This document shows, one piece after another, positions 54,039 to 63,463 of a DNA stretch of 64,000 bases. This stretch comes from Balneolaceae bacterium (GTDB lineage: Bacteria; Bacteroidota; Rhodothermia; Balneolales; Balneolaceae). The position numbers were made by a program, and so were the translations under genes. The stretch is from positions 310,001 through 374,000 of the forward strand of contig JAXHMK010000010.1 of assembly GCA_034521495.1 (NCBI GenBank). Direction: 5' to 3'. The notes beneath the pieces were generated by a model that worked only from the letters and a program-made list of their open reading frames with translations, was not told the origin of the DNA and ran no database searches. Positions within the stretch are counted from its first letter, which is position 1. Each line of letters starts with the position of its first letter.

Positions 54039-57000
54039 CTATTCATCAAAGAGTAATGCCGACCTGAAGGAACGGGGAGTTATATAGCGTGTATGATAAT
54101 TGACCCAGTCTTCTTTATGTTTTTGATAAACAGGATCATCCCATAAAATGCCGCCGTTGCCATAATCATAATCGGCCTGACCATGATAGGGTAATGGTAA
54201 AACTGTTGCCGAGGCCTCTGTATTATAATCTCCATCTTTTTCCCAACCATCAGACACAAATACAAAGCTTCGCTGATAACCTTTTTTAGGAGATTCTGGA
54301 GCTTTGAATTCGAGTTCAATTTCATCACCCGCATTCATAATAACATATCGGTCATCCACCTCTGCCAGTAATTCGCTCACATCACCAAATCGTGTATGGA
54401 AGCCCTCCAGATCTCTCCAACGTTGCGTTGTGCTGGAAATTTCGTTGTAATCTGCAAGCATGGGGGACGTTGAATCGGCTCGCGACCATTTTGAAAATCC
54501 CCGATACTGCAATTCCATTTTCAAAGGTTCAAGAGCAGTTTCTTCAATTTCTGATTGATCCAGTTTTTGAGCCTGGAAAATACCGTCCCAGTAAATTTCT
54601 GAAGTGGTTGTCAATCGTATTTTCCGATCACTTTGATTAGAAAATACACCTTCCAGATCGAGTAAAATAGTCTTCGATTTTCCAGCCGGAATTCCATAAT
54701 TCTCATGCAACAGTTTCCACTCGCCCGATTTATTCAAATACTCAACCTGTAACCCTTTTGGAGCCTCTATACTGCCCTGGCTCAATGCCAAATTGATGGA
54801 GCTGTCGGTTGGGCGTAACCACCCATTTAGGACTAACAAATCAGCGTCTTGTTCACTCAAAGAGATCTCAATAGAATGCTCTTGAGCCAAGCCCTGGTAC
54901 TTGGTTTTTTCGAATGGCTGAATGTAATTTTTGTCAATGGCTGATGTTTCTTCAGTCAAATTATTTCCATTCTCATCCATAACATTTTCCACCGGCTCAA
55001 GGCTGCTCATTAATTTTGTTGACAGATCCGGTGCGGGAAATACAAATCGTTCATCAACAAAAATCTCAGTGTTTTCGGGATGATCGACTGCCATCAGGCG
55101 AACATGATCAAAGAAATGAGATTCCCAAAGCTCGGCCGTAATTCTGAGTTTATATACACCATTATCAGCTTGGATCATCTCCGACGGAATCTTCACACGA
55201 TCCAGCGTTTGAACCACACCCGCCGTCTCCTGGGCGTTGATTCGAAGCCCTAATGGTGATCTCCATAAAATATCGGTGACAAACTGCATCTCTTCCCCAT
55301 CGTGCGAAAACAACCAGGGGCATGACCCTTTCAGGATCTGTTCGTTAAAAATAGTTGATCCCATTCCCAACTCAGCAAATTCTGCTTGTACTGACCCGTT
55401 CGGCCAGATGATTCTCAACATCTGAGCCTCCTCATATTCCCCCAAACCAAAATGTACAATGGGTGATGAAATCAGCTGTTTTTGATAGAGCAGGCCGGAA
55501 CGGACTTCCATCTCGCCACCAATTCCGAATGAATTGATTCGCTGATCGCCGGTTGTGCCTGAAGCTTGTGCACGAATGGATCGGGCAAAATATTCTTTGG
55601 TTGTCTCAGTCTTCAGATAATATGGTGTCCCATCTTCAGCAATCCCGAGCAGATCCAGTTTTTCATCTCCTTCTACATCAAACACAGAGTAAATTTTGCC
55701 GGGCAGATCTTTTTCCAGTTTTACAGGATTCCGCTGCTCATCGCCCAGCCAAACATGAGTTTGTTCGTCTGTTGAAAGAACCAGGTCGATTGATCCGTTA
55801 TTATCCAGATCGGCAGTAAACAGGTTAGGCGATGTAAGATTGGCAAGTCCACTTTCAAAATAATTGATGGATTGCCACTCACCGGTTTCATACGAAAAGT
55901 TGAACGTTGAGAAATTTCCACTTTCATCCACAGAAATAATCTCAAACCGGGCATTTGCATCCATATCAGCTACGGCAATGGCAGATTGATTTTCGGCTAA
56001 CTGAGTGCCCTCATCAAACTCCCCACCTCTTTGATTTGCATAGATTATAACAGCCCCCTCCTCATTCAAAACAGTCGCTTCCGGGGTTCCCTCTCCATCC
56101 AAATCAGCCCAAAGAAATTCTTTAATACTCTGATTTTCACTGAATGGAACTATTTGACTGAATGTGCCATCCCCATTATTTCGAAGCACAAACGATGAAC
56201 CATTTGTTGAAGAGAGAAGCAGATCCAGGTCGCCATCCAGCTCTACATCAAATGACCAAACGCCGGTATAACTTCCATCGGTTATATTTTCCGTTAGCCC
56301 GAGTGTTGAAGTGACATCAGAAAATGTTTGATCTTCGTTTAATTGATAAAGCCTAAAACCATTTGATCCTACAGCTGCCAGATCATTTCTAAAATCATAG
56401 TTAAAATCGATCTCCTGAACGGCATTTCCTGATAGTTTTGAAACAGTTTCGCCCGGAAACTCCAGTTCAGTTTGTTCATTAATCACAACAGATCCATCGG
56501 CAACCGTAATTGGGAACGGCGGAGAATCACCCGACAGTGTGACTCCCTTCACCCAGACCGCTTCAGCGGGTGGAACATCCAGGGGCTGACGGGTTAACTG
56601 CATGTCAATATCCGGGGGTGCTGCTTTAACATCAGGCTGATCAAGATTGATAAATTCTGTAATTAAAAAACCTACCTGAGTCGGAGAAAGACGAACTTCG
56701 GAAAGGTCTGCCTGGAAACGAGGCTGTGATTCCAAACCGCTTCGGAGAAAAGAGAGCTCAAGTGAAAGATCTGAAAAATTTTGTTGTTCCAGCATCTCAA
56801 ATACCAAATCTAACTGCTCCCGGTTTTGCTCATTCCAATTGTCTGACAGATCTCTCAATCGGTTTAAATATTCCTCAGCTTGATCCGCATTCTCTTCCCG
56901 GATAGCAATTCGGACCAGTTCCAGCAATACCACTTGATTGTTCTTGTTCTTTTCAAGGAGTGAGCGAAGAGTTTCCTTGATCTCTTCAGCATTTCCGGTG

Positions 57001-57473
57001 GGATTTTCACGCTCTAACTCCTGGGCAAGAGCATATAAAATTCTTGGGTTATCTGATTGCTCAGATGCCTGACGAAAATAGTCAATTGCTTCAGTAGTAT
57101 TCCCCTGCCTGCTGGCAATCAAACCTGCCAAATGTAACACTTGAGGATGATTCGGGCTCCGTTCTAATGCCTGTCCAATCCGTTCGTTGGCAAGATTAAA
57201 GTTCCCCTGTCGCATTGCAAAAACAGCCAGGTTCGCCCATGCAGCCGTCTCTTCCGGGAAAGCCTGTGCTACATCATTCATTTTATTGAATGCAAACCGT
57301 GTTTGATCGGTTTCACTCGCCCCCAGGCTCATATAGAAATCTGCCACCGCCTGGTCATACGATGAGGTGGAATCTTGTGCAGTTTCTTCCGGTTGCCCAC
57401 ATGAGATAAATCCAACGAGCGACATGATGAGCAGAAATACCTTCCAATTTGTTCTGTAGAGTAATGTAGACAT
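54039..57473 (-). CDS. Large TPR and FG-GAP/UnbV lipoprotein
   Basis: This 1144-residue protein starts with a lipoprotein signal (SLVGFISC, cysteine about residue 25). Next come TPR-like repeats (about 35-250, including NPRILYALAQEL and HPQVLHLAGLIASRQG), FG-GAP loops (about 380-640, for example ELDGDLDLLL and DLDNNGSIDLVL) and an ASPIC/UnbV segment (about 670-700, HFGLGEYEEAQMLRIIWPNG). A C-terminal beta-rich region of about 430 residues (FSHDGEEMQFVTDILW onward) follows. It should sit on the outer membrane facing outside or the periplasm. No function is known. The start is ATG at 57473. Confidence 0.82.
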   Translation of the reverse strand: MSTLLYRTNWKVFLLIMSLVGFISCGQPEETAQDSTSSYDQAVADFYMSLGASETDQTRFAFNKMNDVAQAFPEETAAWANLAVFAMRQGNFNLANERIGQALERSPNHPQVLHLAGLIASRQGNTTEAIDYFRQASEQSDNPRILYALAQELERENPTGNAEEIKETLRSLLEKNKNNQVVLLELVRIAIREENADQAEEYLNRLRDLSDNWNEQNREQLDLVFEMLEQQNFSDLSLELSFLRSGLESQPRFQADLSEVRLSPTQVGFLITEFINLDQPDVKAAPPDIDMQLTRQPLDVPPAEAVWVKGVTLSGDSPPFPITVADGSVVINEQTELEFPGETVSKLSGNAVQEIDFNYDFRNDLAAVGSNGFRLYQLNEDQTFSDVTSTLGLTENITDGSYTGVWSFDVELDGDLDLLLSSTNGSSFVLRNNGDGTFSQIVPFSENQSIKEFLWADLDGEGTPEATVLNEEGAVIIYANQRGGEFDEGTQLAENQSAIAVADMDANARFEIISVDESGNFSTFNFSYETGEWQSINYFESGLANLTSPNLFTADLDNNGSIDLVLSTDEQTHVWLGDEQRNPVKLEKDLPGKIYSVFDVEGDEKLDLLGIAEDGTPYYLKTETTKEYFARSIRAQASGTTGDQRINSFGIGGEMEVRSGLLYQKQLISSPIVHFGLGEYEEAQMLRIIWPNGSVQAEFAELGMGSTIFNEQILKGSCPWLFSHDGEEMQFVTDILWRSPLGLRINAQETAGVVQTLDRVKIPSEMIQADNGVYKLRITAELWESHFFDHVRLMAVDHPENTEIFVDERFVFPAPDLSTKLMSSLEPVENVMDENGNNLTEETSAIDKNYIQPFEKTKYQGLAQEHSIEISLSEQDADLLVLNGWLRPTDSSINLALSQGSIEAPKGLQVEYLNKSGEWKLLHENYGIPAGKSKTILLDLEGVFSNQSDRKIRLTTTSEIYWDGIFQAQKLDQSEIEETALEPLKMELQYRGFSKWSRADSTSPMLADYNEISSTTQRWRDLEGFHTRFGDVSELLAEVDDRYVIMNAGDEIELEFKAPESPKKGYQRSFVFVSDGWEKDGDYNTEASATVLPLPYHGQADYDYGNGGILWDDPVYQKHKEDWVNYHTRYITPRSFRSALLFDE

Positions 57474-57483
57474 GATAAAAAAT

Positions 57484-57665
57484 TATATGTGTCTCCCCTC
57501 TTGAGAGGGGAAAGTGAAATGAGCGTTTGCCAAAGGCACCCTTCAGGGTAGCGAATGAACTCGGGGTGTGTTTCTTAGATCAATCGAACACAGTTAACAC
57601 ACCTCTGATGACTACGCTAAACGCTTCGTCATCGGTCTCCTCTCAAGAGGAGAGGTCATCTCATT
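57484..57665. repeat. Structured intergenic repeat (GGGGTGT family, copy 5)
   Basis: In order: outer stem CCCCTCTTGAGAGGGG, GTGAAATGAGCGTTT, GCGAATGAACTCGGGGTGTGTT, AACACACCTCTG, stem GATGAC...GTCATC around TAAACGC, then CTCCTCTCAAGAGGAG. It occupies most of the 254-base gap between two UnbV genes. Confidence 0.65.
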
Positions 57666-57727
57666 TATTCAAAAAATTACTTCGCATAGATTCACTTTAA
57701 AAATACAATTCTGATCAACAAAACGAT

Positions 57728-60700
57728 TCATTTATTTTGAGTGTGGTGACGGAAAATTAATGGAGTGTCATCATTTCTTGCAACAAACAGGTACCCGGAG
57801 TTATTGTTGATCTCTATCGATTCAATGGCTCGAACCTGACCTTCTACAAAAAGACCTGAATTGCCTGAGTCGAGAACTTTAAAATTCCCATCACCGTTGC
57901 CGATCAACACAACTCCGTAACCGGCATCTTGTCTTCCGCCCATGCTTGGTTTTACATCAAAAAGATTTCCACCAAGTATCAGGTCCAGATTACCATCTGA
58001 GTTCAGATCCATAGAGTGAATGGCCATCACGGGAAAAAGCTGGGCTTCAAATGGCAGTGGCTGAATCGAGAATCCATCTTCTCCTTCATTCATCAAAACT
58101 AACGATCGAAGTTCATTGACCTCTTTTTGAAGAGCACTGTCCAGCTTTGTGGCTGTAAATAACTCCTCAATGTTTTTGGTAGCATAATCGCGGTAACTTT
58201 GAATTTTTTCCTGAACCACGGGCATTTGCGCCAGAATTTCATCCAGTTGTTCGAAAGGCCGATCTTCGCCATCAGGATTGTAGGCAATTATCGGAGCCGT
58301 TTGACCATTCTCGTTAAAATCATTCACAAACAACTTCAGTGGCGATTCTTCAGAGGCCTGAAGTCTGCTGTTCGTGCCAAAATTACCAAGAATAATATCC
58401 TCTCTCCCGTTTCCGTCCAAATCTGCAACATGCATCGACTGCCACAAACCATTTAGATTATTAATACCAAGCTCTTCCGATCGGTCGATTAAGGTTCCAT
58501 CCTGATTTTCAAAATAATGCACATTCATCCATTCACCGGCGACAACTAAACCAGGCACAGAGTCATTCGGGGATTGAATCCACGATGCAGTTGTTACATT
58601 GCCAATAACTTCAAGATCCGGAGCTATATCTGAAATTACATTTCTGAACACCCCTTTTCCATTATTCTGAAGAAGTACATTTTGTGGCCCTACTCCATAT
58701 CTCCATGGAACTGAATGGCCGCCAACAAACAGATCGGTATGACCGTCACTGTTAAAATCGGCAGCTTTTACAATAGAACCGTTAATGGACAGTTCGGGAA
58801 TGCTGTTCAAAGATTTTCGAAACTCTCCATTACCTTGATTGATGTAAAGCCTGTCCAATAAATCTTCGGAAGTTCCCGTGTATTCATTCCCACCGCTGAC
58901 CACATACAGATCGTTTAGGCCATTGCCTGTTGCATCAAAGAAAATGGCATCTACATCTTCGCTTGCACGGTCAATCTGAAAATCCTCAATATCTAACTGT
59001 TGAAATGATTCATCATTTTCTTGTACAAAAAGCCGTCCTGCATAGCCTTTCGCTCCTCCCAAATAGTAATCGTCTAATCCGTCTCCATTTGCATCGCCCA
59101 CTGCCAGTGCAGGTCCACGGGTTGATAATTTATAGGGCATCAAAGGCTCACGATCAAAGTCGTTAAACATATTTTCCTGGTGTCGATGATCAATTCGGAG
59201 ATCGTTGGTTACATTTGTGAACAGAGGAGTTTCCTTGGGTTCATTGAATAATTGATAATCAAATTCACCTTTTGCATCGGCTTGAGAAACCTCAAATATT
59301 TGATCTGCCTGAATATTCGTAAGGGTTTGGAATCGCTGATCCGGCCAAATGACAATCATAGAATCAATTTCAGAAACATGCCCGAGCCCAAAATGCAGGG
59401 TATGATCCACCGAAGATTGGAATCCGCGAGTTGGACTTTGCTCCCGATATTTCACCTCTCCATTATGATAGGCAAAGATCTTCGTCCCAATCCCGGAGGT
59501 GTTTCCACCCTCCCCTTTTAAATCAACTTTTAAATAGTGTAGAGTATCTGTAGCTGAATGATTATTCCGGTAAATAAATGCTTCGCTGTTGATATTATTT
59601 ACTACAAGATCCAGCTTACCATCATTATTAAGGTCTGAATAAACAGCACCATTTGAATAACTTGGATCAGAAAATCCCCACTCGTCCGAAACATCTCTGA
59701 AGGTTAGATCCGCTTGATTTTTAAACATATAATTAGACACATGAACGGATGACATTCGTTCAACCAGTGCATATTCCTGCTCCTTTTGTTCATCGCCTGA
59801 GTATTGACTTCTAACTCTTCGCAGTGCAGCAACATAATCCAGTTCATTCGGGCGTTTTGGAAGGCCATTTGTTACAAAAAGATCCTGGAATCCGTTGTTG
59901 TTAAAATCAGCCAAAAGTGCGGCCCAACTCCACTCTGTTCTGGCAATTCCAGATGCAAAAGCCGTTTCGCTAAATCGGGGCAATCCATCCTCCTGTATTC
60001 CGCGATTGACCTGAAGCGTATTTCGATTGTTATTGGCTCCAAACCCGAACTCCTCTTTCGTGTCTGCTACAACAACAAGGTCAGGTCCACCGGTTGTCAT
60101 AAATGCTTCATGGTTGCTCGGCATCATATCAAGAGATACCAAATCGGTTAGTCCATCATTATTGATATCGCCTGTGTCATTTCCCATTGAAGCACTGCTG
60201 GTGTGGCCCATCATTTTGTATAGAGACTCTGAGAAAGTGCCATCCCCATTGTTGATGTAGAGATAGTCATCCTCATGAAAATCATTCCCAACGTAGATGT
60301 CCATCCACCCATCGCGGTTGATGTCTGTCACTGCCACTCCCAATCCATACCCAAGAGCACTGCTTATTATTCCCGATTGATCGGTGACATCAGTAAAGCT
60401 TCCGCCATCATTTCGATATAATTTATCTCCTGCTTTTGGATCTTTTTGTTGCCGTAATTGAGCGGCTTCTCCATACGTATTCTCGCTGTGAAAGGAGTGA
60501 TTGAGCAAAAACATGTCGAGATCGCCGTCATTGTCATAATCAAAAAAGGCGGCTTGTGTGGAATAGCCTTCAAAATCGAGACCATATTCTGCGGCTCTTT
60601 CCGTAAATGTTGAATCCCCATTGTTGATGTAGAGCTGATTCGGCCCCGACTTGTTGAGATAATTAACCCGGCTTACATAGATATCCAGAAGGCCATCACT

Positions 60701-61075
60701 ATTCACATCAGCCATTGTTACACCGGTGGACCAGCTATTTGGTTGATGGGTGAATCCCGCCGATTCTGTTATATCTTCAAACTCAAAATTGCCCTTGTTC
60801 AAGTAGAGTCGATCCGCAACACTATTTCCGGTAAAAAAAAGATCGGTTAAACCATCATTGTTAATGTCTCCAGCGGCTACACCTCCGCCATCGTAAAAAT
60901 AGAGGTAGTTCTGGATATTGAACTCTGGAGTGCTTTCCACATCGTTCGAGAAATCGATATTGGTTTTAGATGAGCTGAGTTTGACAAAGTTTGAGTCTCT
61001 GTTCTCAGAACAACTAATAATCAAAAGAGAACAGAATAAAAGAGAAAGAATAAATCGAGCTAAAATGATCTTCAT
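57728..61075 (-). CDS. Very large FG-GAP/UnbV lipoprotein
   Basis: From the ATG at 61075 this gives 1115 residues; a TTG 11 codons upstream would spoil the signal. The lipobox is LIISC (MKIILARF... start). At least a dozen FG-GAP/VCBS loops are visible (DINNDGLTDLFF, DVNSDGLLDIYV, DYDNDGDLDMFL, DFNNNGFQDLFV, DANGDGLDDYYL, DFNSDGHTDLFV, DLNSDGNLDLIL) in two propeller blocks. An ASPIC/UnbV domain (HFGLGHVSEIDSMIVIWPDQ) lies between them. It is the first gene of the leftward UnbV block. An outer membrane, calcium-bound surface protein is likely; ligand unknown. Confidence 0.87.
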   Translation of the reverse strand: MKIILARFILSLLFCSLLIISCSENRDSNFVKLSSSKTNIDFSNDVESTPEFNIQNYLYFYDGGGVAAGDINNDGLTDLFFTGNSVADRLYLNKGNFEFEDITESAGFTHQPNSWSTGVTMADVNSDGLLDIYVSRVNYLNKSGPNQLYINNGDSTFTERAAEYGLDFEGYSTQAAFFDYDNDGDLDMFLLNHSFHSENTYGEAAQLRQQKDPKAGDKLYRNDGGSFTDVTDQSGIISSALGYGLGVAVTDINRDGWMDIYVGNDFHEDDYLYINNGDGTFSESLYKMMGHTSSASMGNDTGDINNDGLTDLVSLDMMPSNHEAFMTTGGPDLVVVADTKEEFGFGANNNRNTLQVNRGIQEDGLPRFSETAFASGIARTEWSWAALLADFNNNGFQDLFVTNGLPKRPNELDYVAALRRVRSQYSGDEQKEQEYALVERMSSVHVSNYMFKNQADLTFRDVSDEWGFSDPSYSNGAVYSDLNNDGKLDLVVNNINSEAFIYRNNHSATDTLHYLKVDLKGEGGNTSGIGTKIFAYHNGEVKYREQSPTRGFQSSVDHTLHFGLGHVSEIDSMIVIWPDQRFQTLTNIQADQIFEVSQADAKGEFDYQLFNEPKETPLFTNVTNDLRIDHRHQENMFNDFDREPLMPYKLSTRGPALAVGDANGDGLDDYYLGGAKGYAGRLFVQENDESFQQLDIEDFQIDRASEDVDAIFFDATGNGLNDLYVVSGGNEYTGTSEDLLDRLYINQGNGEFRKSLNSIPELSINGSIVKAADFNSDGHTDLFVGGHSVPWRYGVGPQNVLLQNNGKGVFRNVISDIAPDLEVIGNVTTASWIQSPNDSVPGLVVAGEWMNVHYFENQDGTLIDRSEELGINNLNGLWQSMHVADLDGNGREDIILGNFGTNSRLQASEESPLKLFVNDFNENGQTAPIIAYNPDGEDRPFEQLDEILAQMPVVQEKIQSYRDYATKNIEELFTATKLDSALQKEVNELRSLVLMNEGEDGFSIQPLPFEAQLFPVMAIHSMDLNSDGNLDLILGGNLFDVKPSMGGRQDAGYGVVLIGNGDGNFKVLDSGNSGLFVEGQVRAIESIEINNNSGYLFVARNDDTPLIFRHHTQNK

Positions 61076-61172
61076 ATAGAATCTGTGGATACCAAAGCCT
61101 AACTCCAATTAAAATGTTCATAGAAGATAGTATAGAGCCGCGTACCCTTCAATTCTAATTGTGAGCTTAATA

Positions 61173-61269
61173 AGACATGGTATTTTTAGAAAATTCACTC
61201 CATGTTGAATAGATCACTCATTCCATAAGAGCAATTTACTCAGTGATGTTTCGAAAAAATACCATGTCT
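61173..61269. repeat. 97-base element with 15-bp inverted ends
   Basis: AGACATGGTATTTTT (61173-61187) is the exact reverse complement of 61255-61269. An inner ATCACT/AGTGAT pair adds symmetry. It lies between ispG and the UnbV gene, downstream of ispG and upstream of the UnbV start, and could act as terminator, regulatory site or insertion remnant. Confidence 0.55.
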
Positions 61270-61282
61270 CCCACGAACTTAA

Positions 61283-62515
61283 TCAAGCATCCACAGCTTC
61301 TTTCTTGCTGTAGTTCTCAATAATATAATCTTCCAGGATTTTTCGGAATTCGGCTCCAATATTGTCTCCGCGGAGAGTGGTAAAATGATCGCCATCTACA
61401 TACACAGGAGCTTTCGGCTCTTCAAATGTTCCGGGGAGTGAAATTCCGATATTGGCATGCCGAGATTCACCAGGGCCGTTCACCACGCAACCCATCACGG
61501 CCACATTCAGATCCTCCACACCCGGATAGATCTCTCTCCAGATCGGCATCTCTTCAACAATATATTTCTGAATTTCGTCAGCCAACTCCTGGAAGTAGGT
61601 ACTCTTGGTTCGTCCGCATCCGGGGCAGGCTGTTACTTGCGGAATAAAATTGCGAATACCCATCGATTGCAGAATTTGCTGGGAAATGCGAACCTCCTCT
61701 GCCCTGTCTGCTCCGGGCATTGGGGTGAGAGATACACGAATGGTATCTCCAATTCCTTTTTGCAACAGAACTGCAAGAGCAACCGAACTTGCAACGGTTC
61801 CTTTCATGCCCATACCAGCTTCGGTGAGTCCAAGATGCAGCGGGTAGTCCAGATCTTCGGCAATTCGCTGATAAACATTGATCAGATCCTGAACGCCGGA
61901 CATTTTACAGCTTACAATAATTTTATTTGACGGAAGCCCAACATCTTCAGCCAACTCCGTAGAACGACGGGCACTTTCTACCATCGTATCCAACATAACG
62001 GCTTTGGATGATTTTGGGTTCTCTCGCTCATTGTTCTCGTCCATCTTTTGAGCGAGCAGCTGTTGGTCGAGCGAACCCCAATTCACACCAATGCGCACCG
62101 GTTTATCATACTTGATAGCTTGCTCAACAATCGTACAGAAATTTTTATCCCGGGTTTTGGTGCCCGTATTTCCCGGATTGATACGGAACTTGGCCAACGA
62201 CTTTGCCATCTCGGGATATTTCGTCAACAGAAGATGCCCGTTATAATGGAAATCGCCAATCACAGGAACAGTTACCCCCCGATTGAGTAATTTCTCTTTG
62301 ATATGGGGAACAGCTTTAGCCGCGTCATCATTATTCACTGTAATTCGTACAAGTTCAGAACCGGCTTGATTCAGATGATCAATTTGATCAACCGTTTCAT
62401 CAATATCAGCAGTATCCGTGTTCGTCATACTCTGAACAACAATCGGGTTTCCTCCGCCTACAGGTACATCACCTACATGAACAACAATCGATTTTCTTCT
62501 TTCTATTGGATTCAT
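61283..62515 (-). CDS. ispG: 4-hydroxy-3-methylbut-2-enyl diphosphate synthase (flavodoxin)
   Basis: IspG (GcpE) converts MEcPP into HMBPP in the non-mevalonate isoprenoid pathway. The cluster ligands are the cysteines in [12 protein letters not shown] and [10 protein letters not shown], with the conserved glutamate in NGPGES. The TIM-barrel part starts [17 protein letters not shown]. At 410 residues it matches the short bacterial form without the large insert. A repeat-like palindrome at 62535-62576 lies just before its start. Isoprenoid precursors made here would also feed the EboC prenyltransferase. Confidence 0.95.
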   Translation of the reverse strand: MNPIERRKSIVVHVGDVPVGGGNPIVVQSMTNTDTADIDETVDQIDHLNQAGSELVRITVNNDDAAKAVPHIKEKLLNRGVTVPVIGDFHYNGHLLLTKYPEMAKSLAKFRINPGNTGTKTRDKNFCTIVEQAIKYDKPVRIGVNWGSLDQQLLAQKMDENNERENPKSSKAVMLDTMVESARRSTELAEDVGLPSNKIIVSCKMSGVQDLINVYQRIAEDLDYPLHLGLTEAGMGMKGTVASSVALAVLLQKGIGDTIRVSLTPMPGADRAEEVRISQQILQSMGIRNFIPQVTACPGCGRTKSTYFQELADEIQKYIVEEMPIWREIYPGVEDLNVAVMGCVVNGPGESRHANIGISLPGTFEEPKAPVYVDGDHFTTLRGDNIGAEFRKILEDYIIENYSKKEAVDA

Positions 62516-62534
62516 AAATCAGTTGACAATTTGC

Positions 62535-62576
62535 AGTTGACAGTAGACAATTTTTTTCAACTGCCTACTGTCAACT
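62535..62576. repeat. Palindrome between rhomboid gene and ispG
   Basis: AGTTGACAGTA (62535-62545) pairs with TACTGTCAACT (62566-62576). The CAACTGCC and GTCAACT words recur in the element at 15149-15289. It follows the rhomboid stop codon and may terminate that transcript. Confidence 0.5.
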
Positions 62577-62583
62577 TTCATAT

Positions 62584-63450
62584 TTAGTTCTTTTTACTTA
62601 ATTCAAACAACTTTTTCTTCTCTTCTTTCGTCAGGCCGTCGTATCCTTTTTTGGAGATTTTCTCAAGAATCTCATCAAGTTCAGATTGATCTGTTTCATC
62701 AACAATTTCAACGTCACTCACCGAATACATATTTTTATTTCGTTTCCGTTTTGGTTTTTTAGGGGTCTGTTTCCATAAACGTTCTATAGGACGTATATAG
62801 GCCGATAGATCTTTACCACTATAGTGTGCTTTTATTAGCAGATATCCAACTCCGGCACCACCAAGGTGGACCAACCTGGCTACATTATCACCTGAACCAA
62901 TAAACAATACATCCAGCGCAATCAATCCCGCCACAACAAATCTTGCTTCAATGGGGGGAAGAAAAATCAGCATAATCGGAACTCGCGGAAACATATATGC
63001 AAAAGCCACCATCACTCCAAAAACAGCACCCGATGCTCCAATCACATAACTTGTACCATATAGAGATGAGAGTGCAATATGGAAGAAAGCTCCGCCAATT
63101 CCCGAGCCGAGGAAAAGAACAGTAAACGAACGAGGCCCGATGGTTTCTTCAACGGAGCGTCCCATCCACCAAAGCCATAACATGTTGAATATCAGGTGAA
63201 ACCCGCCGCCATGCAGGAAAATATACGTGATAAATCTCCAGGGCTGAGTGAGGGCCGTAAACAAGTTTGGATCGAACGCAAGATAATCAACGATATACCG
63301 ATTGAGGGATACATTGCCAACCTGAATCGGACCAACCACAGCCTGGATGATAAATACAACCACACTAATGGCTATTATCGTACGGATGACTGTAGGGATT
63401 CGCATGAATCCGCGTTTAAAAGCCTCAAAAAATGATTCTTGCTGATACAT
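62584..63450 (-). CDS. Rhomboid family intramembrane serine protease
   Basis: This 288-residue protease cleaves membrane proteins. It has six core helices with the nucleophile in GASGAVFGVM, the catalytic histidine in VHLGGAGVGYLL and the loop motif WRFITYIFLHGGGFHLIFNMLWLW. A cytoplasmic charged tail (KKPKRKRNKN and a KKGYDGLTKEEKKKL segment, the latter resembling the short domain found after rhomboid domains in Bacteroidota-like proteins) follows. It is 13 bases downstream of a second rhomboid gene. Confidence 0.9.
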   Translation of the reverse strand: MYQQESFFEAFKRGFMRIPTVIRTIIAISVVVFIIQAVVGPIQVGNVSLNRYIVDYLAFDPNLFTALTQPWRFITYIFLHGGGFHLIFNMLWLWWMGRSVEETIGPRSFTVLFLGSGIGGAFFHIALSSLYGTSYVIGASGAVFGVMVAFAYMFPRVPIMLIFLPPIEARFVVAGLIALDVLFIGSGDNVARLVHLGGAGVGYLLIKAHYSGKDLSAYIRPIERLWKQTPKKPKRKRNKNMYSVSDVEIVDETDQSELDEILEKISKKGYDGLTKEEKKKLFELSKKN

Positions 63451-63463
63451 TTTAAATCTGTTT

